The position numbers were made by a program, and so were the translations under genes. A DNA stretch of 50,035 nt, taken from Dysgonomonas sp. UBA7710. Its GTDB lineage: Bacteria > Bacteroidota > Bacteroidia > Bacteroidales > Dysgonomonadaceae. Every line of letters starts with the position of its first letter. Within the stretch, counting starts at the first letter, position 1. The notes under the pieces are model-generated. The model saw nothing but the letters and a program-made list of their open reading frames with translations, was not told where the DNA came from and ran no database searches. This document shows, in pieces, positions 7,954 to 16,343 of the stretch. Where the stretch lies: the NCBI RefSeq assembly GCF_002482385.1, contig NZ_DLFW01000050.1, positions 1 to 50,035 of the forward strand, in the 5' to 3' direction.

Positions 7954-9798
7954 TCACTCTACAGTAACAGATTTTGCAAGATTACGCGGCATATCTACAT
8001 CCCTGTTTTTATTTACGGCTATGTGATATGCGAGTAATTGCAGAGGAATCGAAGTTAATAGCGGGTCAAGGCATTCTTCTGTTGCAGGAATCTCGATATA
8101 ATGATCGGCCAATGCTTTCATTGTCTCGTCCCCTTCATTGATAATGGCTATGACGCGGCCTTTACGGGCTTTTATTTCCTGTATATTGCTGACTACCTTC
8201 TCGTAGATAGCACTATGTGTGGCAATTGTTACTATCGGCATTTCGTTATCAATTAAAGCAATCGGACCATGCTTCATTTCAGCCGCAGGATAACCTTCGG
8301 CGTGGATATATGATATTTCCTTTAGTTTTAAAGCCCCTTCCAGTGCAATCGGATAATTGTAGCCACGGCCTAAATAGATAAAGTTCTGTGCATAGGTGAA
8401 GATTAAAGAAAGCTCTTTTATTTTATCGTTCAAAGTAAGAGCATGTTCTATCTTTGCCGGGATACTTTGAAGTTCCTTAATTACTTTCAGATATTTATTA
8501 TCCGGTATGGTTCCTTTTTCCTTAGCAATAGCAAGCGCCATCATAGTCAAGACGGTAACTTGTGCTGTAAATGCCTTTGTGGAAGCAACCCCGATTTCGT
8601 GTCCGCAATGTGTATATGAACCGGAGTCGGTATTGCGGGGAATGGAAGAACCTACCACATTGCAAACTCCATAAACAAATGCACCTGCTTTACGGGCCAG
8701 ATCGATAGCTGCAAGCGAATCTGCTGTTTCTCCCGACTGGGAAATAGCTATGACAATATCATCAGGGCAGATTACCGGATTACGGTATCTGAATTCCGAA
8801 GCATATTCCACTTCCACCGGAATACGGCAGAATTCTTCGAACAGATATTCTCCTATCAACCCGGCATGCCAGGATGTGCCACATGCTATGATTATGATAC
8901 GCCGTGCATTAGTGAATTTGTCTTTATGGTCGATAATACCCGAGAGAGTCACATGTGTACCTTCGATATTGATCCGTCCGCTCATGCAGCTTTTTAATGT
9001 TTCGGGTTGTTCGAATATTTCCTTCAGCATAAAGTGTGGATAACCACCTCTTTCCAGCTGACTGAGATTCATTTCCAATTCTTTAACTTTCGGTGTATGT
9101 TCGATATTCGATATGGTGACTATTTTGGGCTCTTCACTCCTTTTGATAATAGCAATTTCTTCATCGTCGAGGTAGACAACTTTCTTTGTAAATTCGATAA
9201 TCGGTGATGCATCGGAACCTATAAAAAATTCTCCTTCACCGATTCCTATTACCAGTGGGCTACTTTTACGGGCGGCGATGATCTGATCCGGATTTCCCTT
9301 TTCTATTATGGCGATAGCATAAGCTCCAACTATCTGATTAAGCGCAATCTGCACAGCAGAAAAAAGATCGCAGTGATTTATCTGTTTTATATATTCAATC
9401 AATTGAACCAATACTTCAGTGTCGGTGCTGCTATGGAATGAATATCCGTTATTTACCAGTTCGGCTTTTAGAACAGCATAATTTTCGATAATCCCGTTAT
9501 GGATAAGGGCCAGTGATTCCGATTGGGAATAGTGAGGGTGTGCATTGGCATTACTGGGCTCACCATGTGTTGCCCAACGTGTGTGTGCTATTCCTATCGT
9601 ACCTGTTGTATCTTTGTCACGGGCATATTCTTCAAGGTCTTGTACCCGACCTTTTGCTTTATATACCGATAGTTTATTCTCTTCGTTAATGATAGCAACT
9701 CCTGCACTGTCGTAACCTCTGTATTCAAGTCTGTGTAATCCCTTAATTAAAATAGGATAAGCTTCCCGAAAACCAATATAACCTACTATTCCACACAT
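7954..9798 (-). CDS. glmS: glutamine-fructose-6-phosphate aminotransferase (isomerizing)
   Basis: A 614-residue enzyme making glucosamine-6-phosphate from fructose-6-phosphate and glutamine, the first step to UDP-GlcNAc for peptidoglycan and LPS. The N-terminus MCGIVGYIG carries the catalytic Cys2 of the glutaminase domain (residues 1 to about 220), with the family sequence LHRLEYRGYDSAG. Two SIS domains follow (about 290-430 and 460-600), with GTSWHAGLIGEYL, SQSGETADS and EISYIHAEGYPAAEMKHGPIALI. The C-terminus DMPRNLAKSVTVE is the classic ending that forms the active-site loop. Length is normal and the gene is intact. No glmS ribozyme-like leader is seen; the leader is only about 20-30 nt. 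Confidence 0.98.
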   Translation of the reverse strand: MCGIVGYIGFREAYPILIKGLHRLEYRGYDSAGVAIINEENKLSVYKAKGRVQDLEEYARDKDTTGTIGIAHTRWATHGEPSNANAHPHYSQSESLALIHNGIIENYAVLKAELVNNGYSFHSSTDTEVLVQLIEYIKQINHCDLFSAVQIALNQIVGAYAIAIIEKGNPDQIIAARKSSPLVIGIGEGEFFIGSDASPIIEFTKKVVYLDDEEIAIIKRSEEPKIVTISNIEHTPKVKELEMNLSQLERGGYPHFMLKEIFEQPETLKSCMSGRINIEGTHVTLSGIIDHKDKFTNARRIIIIACGTSWHAGLIGEYLFEEFCRIPVEVEYASEFRYRNPVICPDDIVIAISQSGETADSLAAIDLARKAGAFVYGVCNVVGSSIPRNTDSGSYTHCGHEIGVASTKAFTAQVTVLTMMALAIAKEKGTIPDNKYLKVIKELQSIPAKIEHALTLNDKIKELSLIFTYAQNFIYLGRGYNYPIALEGALKLKEISYIHAEGYPAAEMKHGPIALIDNEMPIVTIATHSAIYEKVVSNIQEIKARKGRVIAIINEGDETMKALADHYIEIPATEECLDPLLTSIPLQLLAYHIAVNKNRDVDMPRNLAKSVTVE

Positions 9799-9818
9799 AT
9801 ATTTATATATTTTTTATG

Positions 9819-9826
9819 CAAAGATA
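9819..9826 (-). promoter_or_regulatory. probable -7 box of glmS
   Basis: On the minus strand this reads TATCTTTG, a match to TAnnTTTG. It lies about 20 nt upstream of the glmS ATG. No well-placed -33 element is evident. Confidence 0.45.
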
Positions 9827-9897
9827 AACAAAAAGACTTTTTTTTAACGTTAAGTTGTGTCTTTAACAACTTTATTCCATTTTATTTCATGTTTTTT

Positions 9898-10022
9898 TAT
9901 CTTTGTGTTACTTGATATGGTTTCTACAAACTAAATTTATAACCTGATGTATTTAATCTTGACAGGTTGTCTTATTATTTTTTTGCTAACCAATTAACAA
10001 GGACCTCTCAGATCCTTTTTTT
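9898..10022 (+). ncRNA. candidate small RNA divergent to glmS
   Basis: A TATCTTTG box (9898-9905) is followed by about 110 nt with no open frame. It ends in an AAGGACCT/AGATCCTT hairpin (9999-10016, one mismatch) with a run of T. This is the layout of an independent short transcript starting near 9912. It lies between the glmS promoter and repeat copy B. I cannot assign it to a known family. An alternative is a chance hairpin. Confidence 0.4.
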
Positions 10023-10049
10023 ATTTTAACCTGTATTTGCAATTTATAG

Positions 10050-10552
10050 TTAAAAAGTAACATAAGTAACACTATTTACAGTTATCAGTTATCAGTTAAC
10101 AACTAGTATCTTGTCTACTCGTATCTCAAAAAGTAACAAAGGTAACAGTATTTTCAGTCATCAGTTAGCAACTTGTATCTCGTGTCTTGTCTACTCGTAT
10201 CTCAAAAAAAGTTACAAAAGTTACACTTTTTCCACAATTTTCTATCCGTTACTTTTTTCCCTCTCTGTAAGTCCCCTTTGGGGGCAGGGCTGTTAAGTTC
10301 TAATTATTTATACCCTCTGTGTCATGTTGAACGGAGTGAAACATCTCGTTTCTCAGGGTCGGGATTCTTCGTTCCACTCAGAAACAACGTTCGGCAGAGC
10401 GAAGCGGAGCCAATGACAGCAGAAAATAACAGAACAAAGAAGAGAACTTAACAGCCCTGCCCCTTGGGGAAGTTGGAGGGGTCTATCAATATTTCAAAGA
10501 GCTATAAGCTAACAGCTAAAGGCTATCGGCTCTGATTATATAGATAAACTTT
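10050..10552 (-). repeat. composite intergenic repeat, copy B
   Basis: It reads in the opposite direction to copy A. It keeps the end AAGTTTATCTATATA (at 10538-10552), the heptads GCCTTTA, GCTGTTA and GCTTATA, the GGGACTTACAGAGAGGG block, the ACGAGTAGACAAG blocks and the terminal GTTAC repeats. The TCATGTTGAAC module inside it runs in the plus direction although the rest of the element is inverted relative to copy A. That internal segment has perfect 21-bp inverted ends (separate entry). Confidence 0.85.
10281..10463. mobile_element. MITE-like internal segment with 21-bp inverted ends
   Basis: A 183-bp segment whose ends, 10281-10301 and 10443-10463, are perfect reverse complements (start GGGGCAGGGCTGTTAAG). 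The inner sequence is related to that of copy A. It encodes no protein. The structure recalls a miniature inverted-repeat element nested in the larger repeat; no transposase or target duplication is recognised. Confidence 0.5.
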
Positions 10553-10574
10553 CTTAAAAATTATAACTATGTGT

Positions 10575-10604
10575 TTGCTTAATCCCGTTAACCTGTTATT
10601 TTTG
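10575..10604 (+). promoter_or_regulatory. promoter of the TonB-C protein gene
   Basis: TTG at 10575-10577, 19 bp, then TATTTTTG at 10597-10604: a full Bacteroidetes promoter. The leader of about 75 nt contains a 7-bp hairpin (GCTTATC with GATAAGC, 10641-10659) whose loop holds AGGAG. Confidence 0.65.
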
Positions 10605-10684
10605 AATGGAAGAGGTAATTAAAAAAGTTTTAGAAATTGTGCTTATCAGGAGGATAAGCCAGAGATTGGAAAAACAAATATATA

Positions 10685-11545
10685 ATGATACACAAATACT
10701 TGATCTTTACAATTGCATTAATCATCAGTTTATCCGCACTTTCGGCACAAAACGGAGTGTCGGTAAAACTTGTTCCGGCAGAAACCGGATCGGAGAATAT
10801 AATAGCGCCTCAATTTCCGGGAGGAGAGGCCGGATTATATAAATTTTTGGAAAGTAATATCAGATATCCTTATCTTTTGCTAAAGATAGAAATGGAAGGT
10901 GACCTTGACATAAAGTTTACGATAGACAAGGATGGAACGGTGCAGGAAGTTGGAATAACAAGAGGATTTGATCCCGTTGCCGACGATGAAGTAATGCGTG
11001 TGGTGAACGCTATGCCCGGATGGATTCCTGCCACCGATTCCGGTCAGCCTGTAAAAATGGAACAAAAGCTTACTGTCAGTTTTAAGGCCGATGAAAATTT
11101 GAAGAAAAGGGCGAAAGAACAGAGGGAGAAAGAAGCGAACGATAATTTTTATGTTGGTTCTCTAATGACAAATGAGGCAGATTTTCCCCGGAATAATACC
11201 GAAAAGGTTGTTCCGGATACAATTGCCCAATCAGATACCTTGTTGAATAGAGCCCCTCAGTTTCCCGGAGGAAGGGAAGCGCTGGAGGCATATCTGAAAT
11301 CTAACCTGAAATATCCTAAGCGGGCTATTCAGATGGGGATAGAAGGACGGGTTATATATAATATATTAATATCGGAACAAGGGGAGATATCCCGGATAGC
11401 CTTATTCAAAGGTATATTCCGTGATTGTAACGAAGAGGCTTTTTATCTGATAAAGAAGATGCCTAAATGGATTCCCGGTCTTAAAGAAGGTAAGCCTACG
11501 CCGATGGAAGTGATGTTGCCTATTCCTTTTGTGTTGCCAAAATAG
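10685..11545 (+). CDS. exported protein with two TonB C-terminal domains
   Basis: A 286-residue protein with a signal peptide (residues 1-21, MIHKYLIFTIALIISLSALSA) and two copies of the TonB C-terminal fold, about 42-132 and 190-286. Each copy starts with PQFPGG followed by a short helix and SNIRYP or SNLKYP, and ends in a W-I-P motif (MPGWIPA and MPKWIPG) followed by a hydrophobic strand. Bacteroidetes have many such proteins. Classic TonB spans the membrane and drives outer-membrane receptors, but here there is no anchor beyond the signal sequence and no proline-rich linker. It is more likely a periplasmic accessory, or one with a distinct binding role. It stands alone with its own promoter. 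Confidence 0.88.
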   Translation: MIHKYLIFTIALIISLSALSAQNGVSVKLVPAETGSENIIAPQFPGGEAGLYKFLESNIRYPYLLLKIEMEGDLDIKFTIDKDGTVQEVGITRGFDPVADDEVMRVVNAMPGWIPATDSGQPVKMEQKLTVSFKADENLKKRAKEQREKEANDNFYVGSLMTNEADFPRNNTEKVVPDTIAQSDTLLNRAPQFPGGREALEAYLKSNLKYPKRAIQMGIEGRVIYNILISEQGEISRIALFKGIFRDCNEEAFYLIKKMPKWIPGLKEGKPTPMEVMLPIPFVLPK

Positions 11546-11619
11546 CTTTTTTTCCGGAAAGAACGAACTTTCCGGATATTTCTTTGTTCTATTTACTGTA
11601 ACTATTATAATAACAGTAT

Positions 11620-12030
11620 ATGAAAGTATTAGAAAGGAATACAGATTTAGGATTGCTCATTCTCCGGTTGAGTATCGGTGTATTGATGTTGATGCATGGT
11701 GTAGCCAAATTGATGCATGGCGCAGGAGGTATAGAACAGATGCTGGAAGCCAGTGGGTTACCATCTTCTATCGTTTATGGTGTATATATAGGGGAGGTAA
11801 TAGCTCCGTTATTTATTATATTTGGTTTTGGTACGCGTGTTGCGGCAGCTATATTCGCGTTTAATATGCTTGTAGCCGTGGGGATGGCGCATACCGCGGA
11901 TATATTTACGGTTAACGAAGCAGGTGGCTGGACTATCGAGTTGCAGGCTTTGTATTTCTTTGGTGCGGTAGCCCTGATATTTACCGGAGGTGGTAAATAC
12001 GCTCTTAGCAATAAGAAACTCTGGGATTGA
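11620..12030 (+). CDS. DoxX family membrane protein
   Basis: A 136-residue protein with four transmembrane helices. Family features are LGLLILRLSIGVLMLMHGVAKL near the N-terminus, YIGEVIAPLFIIFGFGTRVAA in the second helix pair, and the final helix LQALYFFGAVALIFTGGGKYAL. DoxX-type proteins are cytoplasmic-membrane proteins implicated in redox or thiosulfate-linked electron transfer and in oxidative-stress complexes; which applies here is not known. It follows the TonB-C gene by about 75 bp and ends at a strong terminator at 12054. It could be read from the upstream promoter or its own. Confidence 0.9.
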   Translation: MKVLERNTDLGLLILRLSIGVLMLMHGVAKLMHGAGGIEQMLEASGLPSSIVYGVYIGEVIAPLFIIFGFGTRVAAAIFAFNMLVAVGMAHTADIFTVNEAGGWTIELQALYFFGAVALIFTGGGKYALSNKKLWD

Positions 12031-12053
12031 AGATTTTACCCATTCATATATTG

Positions 12054-12083
12054 CGGCTGATACATTATGTATCGGCCGTTTTT
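12054..12083 (+). terminator. terminator after the DoxX gene
   Basis: An 11-bp stem (12054-12064 with 12068-12078, one G-U pair) and a five-T tail. Confidence 0.85.
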
Positions 12084-12342
12084 GTTATCTTATAATTGCT
12101 TGAAATAAACATTATTTACTTAAATTTGGATTTGGATTAGTTATAATAACCGCTATGGGGAACGATCATATTATTATATAAATATGAAGTATAAAAGAAA
12201 TGAATCCCGATAAAAATATATTAAATGCCTCCGTGTGATGATGAAAAAATAAAATGTTAAACATAATTGCATCTTTCGTGTTAAATATATTGAAAATAGA
12301 ATCACATAATTTAATTTTGTAAACCATCAAACCATTGATTTT
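12084..12342. other. AT-rich intergenic region before the AI-2E transporter gene
   Basis: Very AT-rich and without a supported gene. Apart from the promoter at 12290-12319 I see no structured element. Confidence 0.6.
12290..12319 (+). promoter_or_regulatory. promoter of the AI-2E transporter gene
   Basis: TTG at 12290-12292, 19 bp, then TAATTTTG at 12312-12319. The start of transcription would be near 12326, giving a leader of under 20 nt to the ATG at 12343. Confidence 0.7.
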
Positions 12343-13353
12343 ATGACTATAAAAGAACAATACTGGCAATATTCCCTGATTATTATTATCCTTTTCATGG
12401 GAGTGATTCTCTTTCACTATTTCTCACCTCTCTTTAGCGGTATATTGGGTGCGTCGACCGTATATATTCTGGTAAGGAAGCAGATGTTTTATTTAACCGG
12501 AAAAAAGAGGTTAGGGAGGAATTTGGCAGCTTCGCTTATATTGATAGAGGTGGTTATGTGTTTTCTTATTCCTCTGGCTATTGCCGTGTGGTTATTGATC
12601 CAGGAATTGCAGGGTATAAATTTAAACCTTACCTCGTCTATAGAATCTGTCCAGGAAGTAATAGCCATGGTGAAAGAGCGCACCGGTTACAATATATTAA
12701 GTACGGACAACCTTGTGAGCGCTGCCGCCTATCTGCCCAAAATAGGACAGATACTTATCGGTAGTGTGAGCAGTTTTGCCGTCAATTCAGTAGTAATGTT
12801 ATTTGTCCTCTATTTTATGTTGATCGGAGGAACGCGAATGGAAGCTTATCTAAATGATTTACTGCCATTTAATAATGAAAACAAAAAAGATGTTCTTCGC
12901 GAAATCGATGTAATGGTAAAATCGAATGCTATAGGTATTCCTTTGCTGGCATCCATACAAGGTATTTTTGCAACTCTCGGTTATATCATATTTGGAGTTC
13001 CCGATCCTATTCTTTTCGGCTTTCTTACATGCTTTGCTACTATTATTCCTATTGTGGGAACGATGTTTATCTGGCTGCCGCTTGTTATTTATATGGCCAT
13101 TACCGGGGATTGGCTGAATGCGCTCGGTCTGACGGCTTATTCATTGATTGTTATTTCCAATGTCGATAATCTGCTGCGCTTTGTTCTTCAGAAGAAGATT
13201 GCAAATACACATCCGCTGATTACCGTATTTGGTGTTGTGATAGGATTGCCGGTATTTGGGTTCTGGGGTGTTATCTTCGGCCCGCTGTTCCTGTCAATGT
13301 TTATACTGTTGGTAGATATATTCAAACGCGGCTATCTCGACAGTGGCAAGTAA
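12343..13353 (+). CDS. AI-2E family transporter
   Basis: A 336-residue membrane protein of the AI-2E (formerly PerM/UPF0118) family. The typical order is visible: two N-terminal helices, a soluble stretch around residues 85-145 (ESVQEVIAMVKERTG), helix-rich centre, then the signature region PILFGFLTCFATIIPIVGT (near 223) and the C-terminal GLPVFGFWGVIFGPLF with the ending KRGYLDSGK. Family members are proposed exporters of autoinducer-2 or act as Na/H antiporters; the substrate here is unknown. It has a full Bacteroidetes promoter. The esterase gene begins 39 bp downstream, so co-transcription is possible. Confidence 0.92.
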   Translation: MTIKEQYWQYSLIIIILFMGVILFHYFSPLFSGILGASTVYILVRKQMFYLTGKKRLGRNLAASLILIEVVMCFLIPLAIAVWLLIQELQGINLNLTSSIESVQEVIAMVKERTGYNILSTDNLVSAAAYLPKIGQILIGSVSSFAVNSVVMLFVLYFMLIGGTRMEAYLNDLLPFNNENKKDVLREIDVMVKSNAIGIPLLASIQGIFATLGYIIFGVPDPILFGFLTCFATIIPIVGTMFIWLPLVIYMAITGDWLNALGLTAYSLIVISNVDNLLRFVLQKKIANTHPLITVFGVVIGLPVFGFWGVIFGPLFLSMFILLVDIFKRGYLDSGK

Positions 13354-13392
13354 GGATTTTCCAGAAACATATACATTTTAATATTAACAGTC

Positions 13393-14544
13393 ATGAAAAA
13401 AACACTGTTCCTGCTTATTATAAGCATCATATTTTGCGCAAACCTATTTCCCCAGCAGGCTTTATGGGGAGGTTCCGAAATTGTTTCTCCGGAGGTACAT
13501 GAGAATAATACTGTGACTTTCAGATTGCATGCTCCTAATGCAAGAGAAGTAAAAATATCCGGAGATTGGATACAGCAGCCTGTAGCTATGAATAAAGATG
13601 ATAAAGGTCTGTGGTCATATACGACCGGACCACTTCGTTCCGATCTTTACAGTTATTCCTTCTGGGTAGATAGTTTGAAGACAGATGATCCAAGCAATGT
13701 TTATATCAACAGGGATGTCTCCACCCTTTCCAACATATTTGTAATCGGAGGAGGGAATGGAGACTTATATAAAGTGAATAAAGTCCCTCACGGCTCAGTG
13801 ACGCGCCGGTGGTATTCTTCTCCCGGAAATGATATGCAGCGCAGAATTACAATCTATACGCCTGCCGGATACGAAACCGGCAAAGAAAAATACCCGGTGC
13901 TGTATCTGCTGCATGGCATGGGTGGCGATGAAGAAGCATGGATGGCTCTCGGACGGGCTTCCCAGATACTCGATAATCTGATTGCACAGGGTAAAGCAAA
14001 GCCGATGATAGTGGTAATGACAAATGGAAATGTAGCTCAGGAAGCGGCTCCCGGTGAATCGAGCCTGGGTTTTTACAAACCGTCTTTCATGCTTCCTCAT
14101 ACGATGGATGGAAAGATGGAAGATACTTTCAAAGATGTGATACGTTTTGTGGAAGACAGTTACCGGGTTATAAAAAATAAATCGGGTAGGGCAATAGCCG
14201 GCCTGTCGATGGGAGGTTTTCATTCTTTGCATATTTCCCGTTATTATCCCGATACTTTCGATTATATCGGTCTTTTTTCTCCGGCGATCAAGCCGCGGCA
14301 GGATGTTGAGTCGCCTGTATACAAAGATATTGACGCTACATTGGAGGCTCAGAATAAGAATGGTGTAAAATTATACTGGATTGCTATAGGAAAGACTGAC
14401 TTTCTGTACAAGGATGTAGCTGACTACCGGGCAAAACTGGATAGTCTCAGTTTCAAATATGTCTATCATGAAAGCGAAGGTGGGCATACATGGAGCAACT
14501 GGCGTGATTATATGATAGAATTTATTCCGCAATTGTTTAAATAA
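13393..14544 (+). CDS. secreted esterase with N-terminal CBM48-like domain
   Basis: A 383-residue secreted enzyme. The signal peptide is residues 1 to about 20. Residues about 25-115 form an early-set Ig/CBM48-like domain (VTFRLHAPNAREVKISGDW, then GLWSYTTGPL and YSYSFWVD). An esterase-D-type alpha/beta hydrolase follows from about 140: YPVLYLLHGMGGDEEAW gives the oxyanion region, GLSMGG (about 276-281) the nucleophilic Ser, and SEGGHTWSNWRDYM the catalytic His. This architecture is shared by Bacteroidetes feruloyl or acetyl-xylan esterases and by enterochelin-esterase-like proteins. No polysaccharide utilisation genes adjoin it, so the substrate is open. Likely periplasmic or surface exposed. 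Confidence 0.9.
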   Translation: MKKTLFLLIISIIFCANLFPQQALWGGSEIVSPEVHENNTVTFRLHAPNAREVKISGDWIQQPVAMNKDDKGLWSYTTGPLRSDLYSYSFWVDSLKTDDPSNVYINRDVSTLSNIFVIGGGNGDLYKVNKVPHGSVTRRWYSSPGNDMQRRITIYTPAGYETGKEKYPVLYLLHGMGGDEEAWMALGRASQILDNLIAQGKAKPMIVVMTNGNVAQEAAPGESSLGFYKPSFMLPHTMDGKMEDTFKDVIRFVEDSYRVIKNKSGRAIAGLSMGGFHSLHISRYYPDTFDYIGLFSPAIKPRQDVESPVYKDIDATLEAQNKNGVKLYWIAIGKTDFLYKDVADYRAKLDSLSFKYVYHESEGGHTWSNWRDYMIEFIPQLFK

Positions 14545-14630
14545 GTAACCGAAAGTATTTAATGATATATCTTTCAAATGTAACTGTTTGCAGATGTTAC
14601 GTCTGAAAAATAAATAGGTTTGCGACCTTA

Positions 14631-14667
14631 AAAAAATAAGGCTTGAAATCTTCAAGCCTTATTTTTT
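14631..14667. terminator. bidirectional terminator
   Basis: A perfect stem (17-bp arms AAAAAATAAGGCTTGAA and its complement, loop ATC) between the convergent esterase and YtxH genes; A-rich on one side and T-rich on the other, so it can serve both strands. Confidence 0.9.
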
Positions 14668-14690
14668 ATATTTAAAAACTGTACATAATA

Positions 14691-14993
14691 TTAAGCTTTT
14701 GCCTTAGCTTTAGCTTCAATGTCAGATAGTTCGCTAGCTAATTTCCCTGCTACATCGGCAGTTACCTCATTAATTTTTTTTGCCCCTTTTCTTACTTCTT
14801 GTCTGGCGCGTACTCCGGCGCGCAAGGCTTTACTCTTGCCCACGACAAGGGTATGGTCTAATTCAGCTTTAGCTTTACCTGTAGCGTTATTTACTTTGGT
14901 GCGCAATTCTTCGCGGGTTTCTTCATCCGATAGTTTAAGCGCTGCATACACACCCAGTGCACCGACAGCAAGTCCCAATATAAAACCTTTCAT
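14691..14993 (-). CDS. YtxH domain protein
   Basis: About 100 residues from the start MKGFILGLAVGALGVY, which gives the compact YtxH arrangement: one N-terminal membrane-spanning glycine-rich helix (residues 2-18) and then a long amphipathic, Ala/Lys/Glu-rich helix predicted to form a coiled coil (REELRTKVNNATGKAKAELD through EIEAKAKAKA-like sequence). An upstream in-frame start at 15065 would add a hydrophobic 24-residue stretch outside the family pattern, so I prefer 14993. YtxH proteins are often general stress proteins; the role is unknown. Single gene followed by a strong terminator. Confidence 0.8.
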   Translation of the reverse strand: MKGFILGLAVGALGVYAALKLSDEETREELRTKVNNATGKAKAELDHTLVVGKSKALRAGVRARQEVRKGAKKINEVTADVAGKLASELSDIEAKAKAKA

Positions 14994-15227
14994 AATGTTG
15001 TCTATTTTGTGGATTAGTAAATTTCTTATTAACAAATATAGGATATTTATTAAAATAACAATCAAATAAAGGCTATTGTTTATCCATAAATAACTAAACT
15101 GTTAAAAAAAATATTTAGGGTATAAGCCTTTTTGTGAAAGAGTTTATTATATAATCAGTACGGGAACATAATAGCCAGACTGATGATTCTGATAATTTTG
15201 TATTGTGTCTCTGAGGTTATCCGTCTA

Positions 15228-15407
15228 TTACTTCTTTTTATTAAAAAGACCCCCGAATAAAGGGAAAATAAGTATTACAGGAATAAATTTTACAGGAAAA
15301 TCAAAAAAGAAATAAGCGATGGCAAAACCTATCATTAATATAATAGTGATAAGAAGTATCCATTGCATAAATCCCCGATTATGACTTTTCCCCTTTTTAT
15401 CGTCCAT
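15228..15407 (-). CDS. 59-residue membrane protein
   Basis: A short minus-strand gene. The peptide starts MDDKKGKSHNRGFMQW, has two hydrophobic stretches (ILLITIILMIGFAIAYFF and FIPVILIFPLFGGLF) and ends NKKK. The charged N-terminus, two clear transmembrane spans and basic end look like a real small inner-membrane protein. It lies between the YtxH gene and the S24 repressor gene. No family is recognised. Confidence 0.6.
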   Translation of the reverse strand: MDDKKGKSHNRGFMQWILLITIILMIGFAIAYFFFDFPVKFIPVILIFPLFGGLFNKKK

Positions 15408-15523
15408 TTGTATTCCCGCTGTATCTTTTATACAAAACTAGCGAATATTTTCTTAAGTATATATTTTTCTCGATGAAATGCACATTTTTAATCTAAAAAT
15501 ATATTTATAATTCAATATTTTAC

Positions 15524-15531
15524 TATATTTG
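15524..15531 (+). promoter_or_regulatory. probable -7 box of the S24 repressor gene
   Basis: TATATTTG matches TAnnTTTG, about 65 nt before the ATG at 15596. No good -33 TTG is seen. Confidence 0.4.
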
Positions 15532-15595
15532 TTATTGTAATTGATTTTTATACTGGATAATACAGTTGCTAAGTTAAAATTTAAAAGCGGATAGT

Positions 15596-16333
15596 ATGGA
15601 ATTTAAAGACAGGTTGAAGCATTTATTGGAAAAAGAGGGCGTCACCGCTTACCGTATCTGGAAAGATACAGCGATAACCAAGGGTACAATCGCCAATTAT
15701 ATAGAAGGCAAGACGAATCCCAATAAGTCAAATATTGCCATCTTGGCTGCATATTTTAAAGTGAATGAAGAATGGCTTGCCAATGGGACAGGATATATGA
15801 ACCGCCCTGAAAAAGTACGGGGCGAAGAGCCATACCTTACCACTAAGTCGGGACTGAAGTATTATGAAATGTCGAACGGGAAGTATCGTATGCGGGTACC
15901 TTTCATCCCTGTAAAAGCATATGCCAAATATATCGACGACTGTCGCGACGTGGAGTATGTAAGCGATGAATTCGAAGAATTTGACTTTATTGTAGACAAG
16001 ATAGGCCATGGCCGTTACTTTGCTTTTGAGATAAAAGGAGATAGTATGGATAATGATTCCAAGCGGAGTCTCAGTAATGGCGATATTGTGCTGGCCCGGG
16101 AGTTGGGCAAAGAACATTGGCGCAACAAACTGCATACCGAGGATTTTCCAAATTGGATAATAGTGCTCAACAATACGATACTGTGCAAGCAAATAATCAG
16201 CCAGGATTTGGAGAAAGGTACCATAATCTGCCATTCCCTCAATCCATCACCGGAATATGCTGATTTCGAGCTTAAACTGGACGATGTCTGCCAGTTGTGC
16301 AATATTGTGCAGCGGATGTCCAGTACTTTTTAA
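15596..16333 (+). CDS. XRE-type repressor with S24 (LexA/CI-like) domain
   Basis: A 245-residue regulator. Residues about 4-62 are a helix-turn-helix of the CI/XRE kind (YRIWKDTAITKGTIANYIEGKTNPNKSNIAILAAYF). Residues about 100-245 are an S24 peptidase-like domain: Ser150 in KGDSM is the expected nucleophile and Lys198 in ILCKQI the expected general base. The site usually cut in this family (Ala-Gly after a VPxxPVKAxA sequence) is here Ala110-Lys111 (FIPVKAYAKY), so self-cleavage may be lost or shifted. No phage genes are nearby. It is probably a chromosomal regulator; targets unknown. The ACP phosphodiesterase gene is convergent with it. Confidence 0.88.
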   Translation: MEFKDRLKHLLEKEGVTAYRIWKDTAITKGTIANYIEGKTNPNKSNIAILAAYFKVNEEWLANGTGYMNRPEKVRGEEPYLTTKSGLKYYEMSNGKYRMRVPFIPVKAYAKYIDDCRDVEYVSDEFEEFDFIVDKIGHGRYFAFEIKGDSMDNDSKRSLSNGDIVLARELGKEHWRNKLHTEDFPNWIIVLNNTILCKQIISQDLEKGTIICHSLNPSPEYADFELKLDDVCQLCNIVQRMSSTF

Positions 16334-16343
16334 AAGGAATGAT

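Noticed and set aside
9799..9897. glmS ribozyme
   Set aside because: The glmS leader here is only about 20-30 nt and has none of the conserved ribozyme core.
10606..10842. Frame starting ATG at 10606
   Set aside because: It overlaps the TonB-C gene in another frame and has no recognisable protein; the segment before 10685 is better explained as a leader.
15596..16333. Prophage signalled by the CI-like repressor
   Set aside because: The neighbours are housekeeping or stress genes; no integrase, terminase or tail genes and no att-like repeats are present.
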